Source: Phycisphaeraceae bacterium
GTDB taxonomy: Bacteria; Planctomycetota; Phycisphaerae; Phycisphaerales; Phycisphaeraceae
NCBI GenBank assembly: GCA_007119405.1
Contig: SKPT01000268.1
Span: 1-6,332 of the forward strand
Reading direction: 5' to 3'
DNA: 6,332 bases
Positions 1 to 6,064 of the stretch are shown here, piece after piece (position 1 is the first letter of the stretch; the number at the start of each line of letters is the position of its first letter). The translations under genes and the position numbers were made by a program. The notes beneath the pieces were generated by a model that saw nothing but the letters and a program-made list of their open reading frames with translations, ran no database searches and was not told the DNA's origin.

Positions 1-1649
1 CCGTCCATCCCCGGCATCATCACGTCGAGCAGGATGACGTGCGGCTGGTGCTGCTGCGCCATCGCCAGGCCGGTGACGCCGTCGCCGGCGTGGAGGAGGC
101 GGTGCTCGTCGCCAAGCGTCGCGTGCAGGAAGTCGCGCATCGCCGGCTCGTCGTCGACCAGCAGCACGAGCCCGGCCTTGGCCTTGCGCCGCGGCGCGGG
201 CGCCGGTTCGGGCGGCTGGGTGTCGGCCAGGTCGGGCACGCCACCCTGACGCCTGGCGCGCTGGAACAGCCGGGCGGTCGGATCGTCGTACGTCTCGGGC
301 TCGGTGAGCACGGTTTCGCCCTCGCCGGCGGCGGCGCGTGGCAGGCTGACGTTGAACGCGGCGCCGTGGCCGGGGTCGCTGCGGACGGTGATCCGGCCGC
401 CGTGGGCCTCGACGAGCTCGCGGGCCAGCGCCAGGCCCAGGCCCAGGCCCTGGTAGGGGCGTGTCGATGAGCCGTCGACCTGTCGGAAGCGCTCGAAGAT
501 GTGCGGGATCTGGTCGTCGGGGATGCCGATGCCCGAGTCCTCGACGGTGACGATCACGTGCTCGGCGGTGGCGGCGAGGCGGGCGGTGACCGTGCCGCCG
601 GCGGGCGTGAACTTGATCGCGTTGGTCAGGAGGTTGAGAAACACCTTTTCCAGCCTGGCCGGGTCGCCGCAGACGATGCAGGGGTCGTCGTGGTGGCGTT
701 CGAGGTGCAGCGTGATGTGCTTGGCCTGCGCCAGGCCGCGCACCGACTCGAGCAGCCCGGGCAGGTAGAGGGCGAGGTTGATCTTGCGTTGGCCGGCGTC
801 GTCGGTGGGTTGGCCGGCGTCCAGTTGCACGATGTCGAGCAGGTCGTTGATGAGCTTGAGCAGGCGCAGGCCGTTGCTCTGGACGGTGCGGAGCACCTGG
901 CGTGTGGCGTCGTCGAGGCGTGGCTCGTTGGCGAGCAGGCGATCCACGGGGGCCAGGATGAGGGTCAGGGGGGTGCGGAGCTCGTGGCTGACGTTGGCGA
1001 AGAACTGGGTCTTGAGCCGGTCGAGCTCGGCGAGCTCGTGGTTGCGCTGGTCCAGCTCGTATCGCAAGCGGAAGTCGGCGACGCGTCGGAGGTTGTAGTA
1101 GTGGCAGGAGGTCACGGCGATGATGCTGGTCACGACGATGAAGAAGAGGTTGTTGCCGAAGACGGCCCAGGAGCCGACGAGGCCGGTGCCGGGGGCGAGG
1201 CACGCGAGGCTGTAGGCCGCGACGACGCCGAGGCAGATGGCCACGGCCTCGCGGATGGTGTAGGGCATCAGCAGGCAGGCGCCGATGATCACCAGGTTAA
1301 GCCCGGCATAGTAGGGCGAGTCGGCGCCGTCGCCGGTGACGTGGATCATCCAGGTGATGGCGACGGCGGCGAGGACGGCCCAGGCGCTGCCGACCCAGGG
1401 CATGCAGGTCCTGGCGTGCCGGGTCAGCAGCAGGACGAAGACGATGGCCACCGCCAGGACGGTGGCCCAGCGGAGGTAGAAAAAGGGCAGCAGCAGTTCG
1501 GGGTAGACCAGGGCGTCGAGGATGCTGCCGGCGGGCATGAGCATCAGGGTCAGGGCGCATCCGACCCGGGCATGGCGCAGGCGCAGTTGCTGGTCCGCCT
1601 CGCGATATGCCTGGTGGAATGGTTGATCGGGAATTTCCCGATGCATCAT
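1..1649 (-). CDS. Membrane-bound hybrid sensor histidine kinase / response regulator (3' end cut off by the window edge)
   Basis: Reading the minus strand from ATG 1649 gives 549 full codons with no stop before the edge. Residues 1-28 are a polar, probably cytoplasmic tail. Residues about 29-180 are hydrophobic, with roughly six membrane segments and little extracytoplasmic sequence; the stretch SPYYAGLNL (111-119) opens one of them. A short coiled linker (about 190-212) leads to HisKA, with phospho-acceptor His222 in FFANVSHELRTPL. The HATPase domain follows: N-box NLLTNAIKF (339-347), G1 DSGIGIP (371-377), F-box FERFRQVD and G2 GLGLGL (401-406). A Pro/Ala-rich linker (about 437-490) joins a receiver domain with acidic pair Asp499/Asp500 and phospho-acceptor Asp542 in LLDVMMPGMDG, where the window ends. 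The protein should autophosphorylate and pass phosphate to its own receiver. The start overlaps the stop of the upstream methyltransferase gene, with GAGG 7 nt before the ATG, so translation is probably coupled. The membrane sensor may detect a lipid-like signal made by that neighbour, as PhcS does; this is inferred. Further domains after the receiver cannot be excluded. Confidence 0.93.
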   Translation of the reverse strand, partial: MMHREIPDQPFHQAYREADQQLRLRHARVGCALTLMLMPAGSILDALVYPELLLPFFYLRWATVLAVAIVFVLLLTRHARTCMPWVGSAWAVLAAVAITWMIHVTGDGADSPYYAGLNLVIIGACLLMPYTIREAVAICLGVVAAYSLACLAPGTGLVGSWAVFGNNLFFIVVTSIIAVTSCHYYNLRRVADFRLRYELDQRNHELAELDRLKTQFFANVSHELRTPLTLILAPVDRLLANEPRLDDATRQVLRTVQSNGLRLLKLINDLLDIVQLDAGQPTDDAGQRKINLALYLPGLLESVRGLAQAKHITLHLERHHDDPCIVCGDPARLEKVFLNLLTNAIKFTPAGGTVTARLAATAEHVIVTVEDSGIGIPDDQIPHIFERFRQVDGSSTRPYQGLGLGLALARELVEAHGGRITVRSDPGHGAAFNVSLPRAAAGEGETVLTEPETYDDPTARLFQRARRQGGVPDLADTQPPEPAPAPRRKAKAGLVLLVDDEPAMRDFLHATLGDEHRLLHAGDGVTGLAMAQQHQPHVILLDVMMPGMD

Positions 1650-3076
1650 TCAGGGTCCTCGCCCTTCGGTCGTCGCACCTCCAGGAAGACGTTGGTGCCG
1701 GTGGCGTCGGTGAAAGCCTGCACCGGCGATCCGGCCGGGGCCAGCTTCAGCATCTGCTGCTTGCTGCGATGGATCAGGTTCCACTCCAACACGTGCTCCA
1801 TGAACTGCCGCATCGGATTGGACGGATCGACGTTGGTCGCCACGACCAGTCCGCCCGGGACGACGCTGTGAATGAAGAGCCTGAGCAGTCGTTTGCAGAT
1901 CCGATCTGAAAGATAATCGAAAAGCCCGGCGCAGTAAACAAGATGATACTCGCCACTGGCGTGGCGCAGGCGGTCGGCGCCTGGTCGGCTAGCCTGCCGC
2001 AGCAGGCCGTGGATCGACTCGTGCACCATGCGCAGCTCGGGGTGGCGGCCGGTGGCGGCGATGGCGTCGTCGATCACCCGCCTGGCGTAGGCCAGGGTCT
2101 CGTCGTTGAAGTCCACGAGCTCCAGCGTGCAGTCGTCGGCGCGGGGCGACTGGTGAAGGAACTGCTGCACCTCGATGGCCGGCCCGCAGCCGACGTTGAG
2201 CACCCGCAGGCGGTGCCCGGCCTCGACGGCGCGTCGGGCCTCGTCGTCCAGGCACCGGGCCAGGCGGTCGATCCGGTTGCGATGGCCCTGGGCGGTCGGG
2301 GCGGTGATCAGCAGGGCGTTGACGATCCGGGCGTAGATGGTCTGGCCTTCCCACGGCCGGCGAAACATCATGTTCACCATCTCGTAATCGCCGGCGTAGC
2401 CCAGCGGCTTGGTGAAGGTGCGGTGGATGAACGGCGAGCACAGCAGCAGCGGGTGCAGGTCGCGGCGGGCGAATTCCTTGTGCGCCGGCAGCAGGTCGCC
2501 GGGGACCTCGGCGGCGCACTGCTCGTAGCGCTGCCAGAGCTCGCGGAGCTTGGGCAGCGTCTGGCTGGAGATGTGCTCGGTCAGCTCCTCGTGCGGCGCG
2601 TCGGCGGGCCCGGAGCCGTTGCCGCCGACCACGGCCTCGTAGTGGGCGAGCCAGCGGCTGAGCTCCTGGCAGAAGTTGGCCATCGTGCCGACGACGAGCT
2701 GGTACGGCCGGCGCAGGGCGGTGACGCGTTCCTCCCACTCGGTGACGAAGCCGGCCACCTCCTCGCGCAGCGCCGGGCCGGGGGACAGTTGCAGCAGCTC
2801 GGACCAGGGGTCCACGAGGGTCACGGAGACGATCAGCACGAGCCCGGTGGTCATGAGGTTGCTGACGACGGCGCGGCCGCGGTAGATGACGCGGTCGCCG
2901 CGGCGGATCTGGAGGTCGCCGAGCACCTCGCTGAGCTGGACGATGGAGTAGGGGTTGTAGACCTCGAAGACGGCCATGTTGCGTGACAGGCGCACGAGCG
3001 TGCCGCGGCCGGGCTCGTTCTGGCTGTTGCGAAACAGCACGAGGCTGTCGGTGCTCGTCTGCGGCGTGGTGATCAC
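1646..3076 (-). CDS. SAM-dependent methyltransferase with N-terminal PilZ-like domain, PhcB / 'extracellular factor biosynthesis' family
   Basis: The protein has 476 residues from a GTG start at 3076, chosen because AAGGAG lies 6 nt upstream. The ATG at 3193 would add 39 residues of unrelated composition with no comparable site. Residues about 15-90 look like a small beta-barrel resembling PilZ: the NLMTTG stretch (73-78) fits the PilZ [D/N]xSxxG motif with Ser replaced by Met, and no clear RxxxR is seen, so c-di-GMP binding is doubtful. Residues about 100-200 are helical. KPLGYAGDYEMVNMMF (223-238) is a stretch I associate with this methyltransferase family. The Rossmann fold follows: motif I VLNVGCGPA (292-300), acidic strand end ELVDFN (319-324), then YHLVYCAGLFDYL (377-389) and VVPGGLVVATNV (405-416). 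Relatives are annotated as makers of 3-hydroxypalmitic acid methyl ester; Ralstonia PhcB methylates a 3-hydroxy fatty acid to make the quorum signal. No transmembrane segment is evident. The stop overlaps the start of the sensor kinase, so the two are one operon. The family call is from recognition of the sequence; the true substrate is unknown. Confidence 0.85.
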   Translation of the reverse strand: MITTPQTSTDSLVLFRNSQNEPGRGTLVRLSRNMAVFEVYNPYSIVQLSEVLGDLQIRRGDRVIYRGRAVVSNLMTTGLVLIVSVTLVDPWSELLQLSPGPALREEVAGFVTEWEERVTALRRPYQLVVGTMANFCQELSRWLAHYEAVVGGNGSGPADAPHEELTEHISSQTLPKLRELWQRYEQCAAEVPGDLLPAHKEFARRDLHPLLLCSPFIHRTFTKPLGYAGDYEMVNMMFRRPWEGQTIYARIVNALLITAPTAQGHRNRIDRLARCLDDEARRAVEAGHRLRVLNVGCGPAIEVQQFLHQSPRADDCTLELVDFNDETLAYARRVIDDAIAATGRHPELRMVHESIHGLLRQASRPGADRLRHASGEYHLVYCAGLFDYLSDRICKRLLRLFIHSVVPGGLVVATNVDPSNPMRQFMEHVLEWNLIHRSKQQMLKLAPAGSPVQAFTDATGTNVFLEVRRPKGEDPE

Positions 3077-3082
3077 GTCTCG

Positions 3083-3088
3083 CTCCTT
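3083..3088 (-). promoter_or_regulatory. Shine-Dalgarno site fixing the GTG start of the methyltransferase
   Basis: The minus strand reads AAGGAG here, a near-perfect anti-16S match, followed by a 6-nt spacer and then GTG at 3076. The first in-frame internal ATG lies 33 codons downstream, inside the PilZ-like region, and the ATG at 3193 adds residues with no family look. The site therefore decides the start codon. Confidence 0.8.
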
Positions 3089-3448
3089 CGATGCGGCCGC
3101 GTGAGTACGGATTGCCGGTGGCACCTGCCGGGTATTCCCGGATCCATATGGGACGCGGACGCGGTGAAAATGGCGGTCGCCGCAACAGGCCAAAGAGGCG
3201 CGCGGCGATGCTTCACCAGACGCGATCGGGCAGGCGGTATCGCCGCTTTAGATGCCCGCGGGCCGCCGGCGTGGAGGCTTCGTCAACCGAAGGAACATGT
3301 GATGCCTATGCCGCTTGGGCAAAGCGCCGTCAGGCGCTGCGCGCCGCGACGCGAGAGAAACCGTGACACCGCGCGATGGCATGTCTCAATCGGTTCATGG
3401 CGAAAGGTTAGCCTGCGATCGACGCGCCTTCGTGCATGATGAGCAGCG

Positions 3449-3469
3449 CCATGGGGCTTTGCCCCATGG
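3449..3469. repeat. Perfect inverted repeat: 9-bp stem, 3-nt loop
   Basis: CCATGGGGC (3449-3457) and GCCCCATGG (3461-3469) are exact reverse complements around TTT. Either strand could form a stable hairpin. It lies about 180 bp beyond the stop of the URO-D-like gene and about 370 bp before the methyltransferase start. No run of T follows on either strand, so it is not a classic Rho-independent terminator. It could be a terminator without U-tract, a dispersed palindromic element or an operator. Confidence 0.6.
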
Positions 3470-3511
3470 GGTGCGGACGTTGTTGGATGAGAGGCGAAAT
3501 GGCGCGAGCGG

Positions 3512-3535
3512 CGCGCATCGGTGGGCGGATGCGCG
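3512..3535. repeat. Inverted repeat: 8-bp stem, 8-nt loop
   Basis: CGCGCATC (3512-3519) and GATGCGCG (3528-3535) are exact reverse complements around GGTGGGCG. The repeat lies 42 bp from the stronger hairpin at 3449-3469, and the palindrome GGCGATCGCC (3538-3547) follows directly. In DNA this GC-rich some stems arise by chance; the clustering is the only reason to list it. Confidence 0.4.
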
Positions 3536-3647
3536 GTGGCGATCGCCGCAGCGCAAATGGTTCATCACGGAGCACGCAAGGGCCAGTCGCGCGCGATTCG
3601 CGGTCGGCCTGGCACGCCGGCGTCATGCCGGGGCTGCGGCGATTGGA

Positions 3648-4655
3648 TCAGCCGCCCGCGGGCGTGATCGGCTGGCACAGGGCGAGCAGGTTCGCCGGCG
3701 GCGTGCCCGGGGGGATCTCGCACCCGGCGCCGACCAGGAATGGATCGCCCACGCGCTCATAGCAGGCCCGCACGGCCGCGCGGATCGACGTCGGCGAGCC
3801 GCGCAGCACCACCGCCACGGGGTCGACGTTGCAGCCCAGGGCTACGCCGGGCGGCATCACGGCGCGCACGCGCTGGATCGGGACCATCCAGTCCACGTCG
3901 AGGATGTCCAGCGGCAGCGCGGCGATGGCCGGCAGCAGGTGGGTGATGTCGCCGCAGATGTGCAGGCGCACGATCGCGCCCATCCCGCGCAGCGCGTCCA
4001 CCAGCCGATGCTCGCGTGGCAGGACGTGGCGCTCGTACTGCTGGCGCGAGATCTGCGAGGCGAGCGCATCGCCGACGCCGATGGTGTCGGCGCCGGCCTG
4101 GATCTGGGCGCGGGCGAAGGCGATGGCCCGGTCCACGCACGTGTCCATCAACTCGCCGAGGAAGCCCGGGTCGTCGTAGAGGTCCATCATCACCTGCGTC
4201 ACGCCGCGCAGGTCCGCCGCCTCGGCCAGCGGGCCCTCGACCCAGCCGAGGATCGTGTAGCGCCCGCCGACGCGCTCGGCGTAGGCGCGGAGCGTGGCCA
4301 GCGTATTGCTCATCCGCGGCGAGCTTGTCGGCTGGGCGGGCGGCAGGACCGACAGGTCTTTGGTGTGCTCCAGCGGCAGGCGGACGGGCTCGGGGGTGTC
4401 GTCGTCGTGGAAGCGGATCTCGGCGCCGCAGTCGGCGGCCTCGGTGAACGGGTCGGACATGACGCCCACCAGGTCCAGGCCGAACGCCTCGGCGCAGCGG
4501 ATGTTGGCCTGGCTCTTGACGCGCCAGTCGGTGCAGAAGTCGGCGTAGGAGGCGCCCACGTGCTGGGCGGCGAAGCGCATGAGGATGGGGATGCGCGGCG
4601 GCAGATCGACGGTCTGCCCGGCGAGCATGGCCCTGTAGCGCTCGAGGCCGGTCAT
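3648..4655 (-). CDS. URO-D superfamily protein with MtaA/MtbA-type zinc motif (corrinoid-dependent methyltransferase-like)
   Basis: The protein has 335 residues from ATG 4655, chosen because GGGAG lies 7 nt upstream and the N-terminus MTGLERYRAMLAGQ matches the usual start of the family. An ATG 11 codons earlier (4688) lies too close to the candidate promoter. The sequence reads as a TIM-barrel URO-D superfamily member over its full length. LHICGD places His232 and Cys234 together, and GAGCEIPPGTP supplies Cys312. This HxC...C pattern, 78 residues apart, is the zinc site that activates the thiol acceptor in MtaA/MtbA-type methyltransferases and is not expected in haem-pathway HemE. A role in methyl transfer from a corrinoid protein to a thiol or similar acceptor is inferred. 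No corrinoid protein, MtaB/MttB partner or haem gene is visible, so substrate and acceptor are unknown. It is probably transcribed alone: the next gene is 571 bp downstream and the upstream neighbour diverges. No signal peptide or membrane segment is seen. Confidence 0.85.
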   Translation of the reverse strand: MTGLERYRAMLAGQTVDLPPRIPILMRFAAQHVGASYADFCTDWRVKSQANIRCAEAFGLDLVGVMSDPFTEAADCGAEIRFHDDDTPEPVRLPLEHTKDLSVLPPAQPTSSPRMSNTLATLRAYAERVGGRYTILGWVEGPLAEAADLRGVTQVMMDLYDDPGFLGELMDTCVDRAIAFARAQIQAGADTIGVGDALASQISRQQYERHVLPREHRLVDALRGMGAIVRLHICGDITHLLPAIAALPLDILDVDWMVPIQRVRAVMPPGVALGCNVDPVAVVLRGSPTSIRAAVRACYERVGDPFLVGAGCEIPPGTPPANLLALCQPITPAGG

Positions 4656-4662
4656 CGCACCG

Positions 4663-4667
4663 CTCCC
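4663..4667 (-). promoter_or_regulatory. Shine-Dalgarno site for the URO-D-like gene
   Basis: The minus strand reads GGGAG, then 7 nt, then ATG at 4655. This favours the 335-residue start over the ATG at 4688, which would place this site inside the coding region. Confidence 0.65.
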
Positions 4668-4693
4668 ACGTCTGCCGCCGCCCGCCAAACAAG

Positions 4694-4723
4694 AGTATAA
4701 TCGATCTGTTTACCCTGTGTCCG
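4694..4723 (-). promoter_or_regulatory. Candidate sigma-70-type promoter for the URO-D-like gene
   Basis: On the minus strand, CGGACA (4723-4718, 4/6 to TTGACA) and TATACT (4699-4694, 5/6 to TATAAT) are separated by 18 nt. Transcription would begin near 4687, giving a leader of roughly 30 nt before ATG 4655. This is one of the few AT-rich patches in the window. It is a pattern match only. Confidence 0.4.
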
Positions 4724-4743
4724 CTCCGGACTCCTTGTGCGGG

Positions 4744-4749
4744 TATACT
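4744..4749 (+). promoter_or_regulatory. Candidate -10 element for the nuclease operon
   Basis: TATACT lies 37 bp before ATG 4787, a sensible distance for a promoter. No good -35 is found 16-18 bp upstream. A perfect TATAAT also occurs on this strand at 4696-4701, overlapping the minus-strand -10, again without a convincing -35. Either could serve the plus-strand genes, so promoter choice is uncertain. Confidence 0.25.
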
Positions 4750-4786
4750 CGGCGGCCGTTGAGCCGGGTTTGAGCAGGGCGCCGCC

Positions 4787-6064
4787 ATGAAGCTCGTCGT
4801 TGCCGGGGACATTCACATCGGACGGGCGTCGTCGGCCGCGGGCCAGGCCCTGCCGGCGGACCGGCGGCGGACGGTCGCGGCCTGGCAGGCGATCGTCGAG
4901 CTGGCCATCGCCGAGCGGGCCGCGGCCGTGTGCCTGACCGGCGACGTGGTGGACGAGTCGAACAAGTACTTCGAGTCGGCCGGGCCGCTTCAGCGCGGCG
5001 TCCAGCGCCTGGCCGAGGCGGGCGTGGCCGTCTTCGCCGTCACCGGCAACCACGACCACGACGTCCTGCCCCGCGTCGCCGACGAGCTGGGCGAGGATCA
5101 ATTGTGCGTGCTGGGGCGCGGCGGGCGATGGCAGCGCGTCCGGCTTCAGCGCGACGGCGCGGCGGTGCACCTGGACGGCTGGTCCTACCCGGGGCCCGTG
5201 GTCGACCAGGATCCGGTCGCGAGCTACGAGCTCGAGCCGGCGCCGGACGCCCCGACGCTGGTGATGGTCCACGGCGATCTGGACGCGCCGGGCAGCCGGT
5301 ACGCGCCGCTGTCGCGCCACCGCCTGCGCGAGCGGCCGGTCGCCGGCTGGCTGCTGGGGCACATCCACCGGCCGGGGCACGACGACGAGGCGTCGCCGTT
5401 CATTCTCTACCCCGGCTCACCGCAGGCGATGGACCCCGGCGAGGCGGGCGTGCACGGGGCGTGGGTGGTGGAGGTGGCTCGCGGCCGGGTGGCCGCGCCG
5501 CGGCTGGTGCCGCTGTCGAGCGTGCGCTACGAGCAGCTCGAGCTGACTGCCGAGGCGGCGACGACGGAGGATGAGCTGGAGACGCTGCTGCGTCAGCGGA
5601 TCCGCGACGAGGGCGAGCGGTTGGCGGAGGAATCGGGCCAGCGGCTGCACTGCCTGTCGCTGCGTGTGCGGTTGACGGGGCGCACGGCGGCGTACGAGCA
5701 CGCCGAGGCGGTGCTGGCGCGCTTCGCCGAGCAGTGGGACGAGCGCGTCGGCGCGGACGTGACGCTGTATATCGACCGGGTGGACAATCAGCTCGAGCCG
5801 GCGATTGACCTCGAGCGGTGCAGCGCGGACGACTCGCCGCTGGGAGCGGTGGCGCGGCTGCTGGTGGCGCTGGAGCAGGGCCAGGGGCCGCGGGAGCTGG
5901 TGCAGCCGGCGCGGCAGCGGATCCGTCTGACGCGTCACGGCAGCTACTACTCGGGCCTGCCGGACGAGCCGCCGCTCGACGACGCGCTGGCGCGGGCGTA
6001 TCTGCGGCACGAGGCGTGGCGGCTGCTGAACGATCTGCACGCGCAGGCCGAGGCTGGGCGATGA
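4787..6064 (+). CDS. Mre11/SbcD/YhaO-type metallophosphoesterase, putative DNA repair nuclease subunit
   Basis: A complete 425-residue protein. The calcineurin-like metal site is intact: Asp8 and His10 in GDIHIG (7-12), Asp53 in GDVVD (52-56), Asn88-His89-Asp90-His91 in GNHDH (87-91), His162 in VHGDLD (161-166), and His192/His194 in GHIHRP (191-196). Two metal ions held by these residues hydrolyse phosphodiester bonds. Residues about 230-425 form a helical and charged C-terminal part with no clear catalytic motif, suited to capping and binding an ATPase partner. The size is closer to YhaO/SbcD-type proteins than to small phosphodiesterases. The stop overlaps the start of a Walker A ATPase gene by ATGA, the usual layout of SbcD-SbcC and YhaO-YhaN pairs. 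The inferred role is ATP-dependent trimming of DNA ends or hairpins during repair. The start has only a modest AGGG 7 nt upstream, but MKLVVAGDIH is where such proteins normally begin. No targeting signal is seen, so it is probably cytoplasmic. Confidence 0.9.
   Translation: MKLVVAGDIHIGRASSAAGQALPADRRRTVAAWQAIVELAIAERAAAVCLTGDVVDESNKYFESAGPLQRGVQRLAEAGVAVFAVTGNHDHDVLPRVADELGEDQLCVLGRGGRWQRVRLQRDGAAVHLDGWSYPGPVVDQDPVASYELEPAPDAPTLVMVHGDLDAPGSRYAPLSRHRLRERPVAGWLLGHIHRPGHDDEASPFILYPGSPQAMDPGEAGVHGAWVVEVARGRVAAPRLVPLSSVRYEQLELTAEAATTEDELETLLRQRIRDEGERLAEESGQRLHCLSLRVRLTGRTAAYEHAEAVLARFAEQWDERVGADVTLYIDRVDNQLEPAIDLERCSADDSPLGAVARLLVALEQGQGPRELVQPARQRIRLTRHGSYYSGLPDEPPLDDALARAYLRHEAWRLLNDLHAQAEAGR

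Larger units (their letters stand above)
3077..3647. other. 571-bp intergenic region without a convincing gene
   Basis: This spacer separates two minus-strand genes, the methyltransferase to the left and the URO-D-like gene to the right. Small ORFs exist on both strands (for example a 72-codon minus frame at 3408-3626 and a 91-codon plus frame at 3091-3366). Their products are Arg/Pro/Ala-rich with no domain character and no good ribosome site, so I call none of them. The region is rich in short inverted repeats: 3128-3141 (CCGGG/CCCGG around TATT, about 50 bp before the GTG start), 3323-3338 (AGCGCC/GGCGCT around GTCA), 3449-3469, 3512-3535, and the palindrome GGCGATCGCC at 3538-3547. It must hold the promoter of the signalling operon, but I find no -35/-10 pair that stands out. 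I recognise no tRNA or riboswitch. Confidence 0.6.

Noticed and set aside
501..1871. 456-codon open frame on the plus strand opposite the kinase
   Set aside because: It is antisense to a gene with unmistakable HisKA, HATPase and receiver motifs and spans the gene boundary. Its product is a low-complexity Gly/Val/Ala/Asp-rich string with no domain; long antisense frames are expected at this GC content.
1943..2986. 347-codon plus-strand frame opposite the methyltransferase
   Set aside because: The product is a repetitive Val/Gly/Ala/Asp/Gln-rich string with no motifs, mirroring the codons of the real minus-strand gene, which has clear SAM-binding motifs.
3143..3171. Possible promoter TTTTCA - 16 nt - TATGGA before the methyltransferase (minus strand)
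   Set aside because: The -10 matches only 3 of 6 positions; too weak to list as a feature.
3077..3193. Longer methyltransferase start at ATG 3193 (515 residues)
   Set aside because: The extra 39 residues have a different, Arg/Pro/His-rich character, and the GTG at 3076 has AAGGAG at the right distance.
3449..3469. Rho-independent terminator call for the hairpin
   Set aside because: The stem is strong but no T-run follows on either strand, and it is about 180 bp from the end of the nearest upstream gene; kept only as an inverted repeat.
3408..3626. 72-codon minus-strand ORF in the spacer
   Set aside because: It contains the hairpin at 3449-3469, its product is Arg/Pro/Met-rich with no recognisable features, and there is no good Shine-Dalgarno sequence before its ATG. 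Could be real only if conserved in relatives.
3649..3674. CAGCCG ... CGGCTG repeat with GCCCGCGGGC palindrome at the end of the URO-D-like gene
   Set aside because: It lies almost wholly inside the last coding codons, the arms do not nest into one good hairpin, and GC-rich palindromes are common here by chance.
3315..4700. 461-codon plus-strand frame across the spacer and the URO-D-like gene
   Set aside because: Antisense to a complete URO-D family protein, with Arg/Ala/Gly-rich composition, no domain and no ribosome site.
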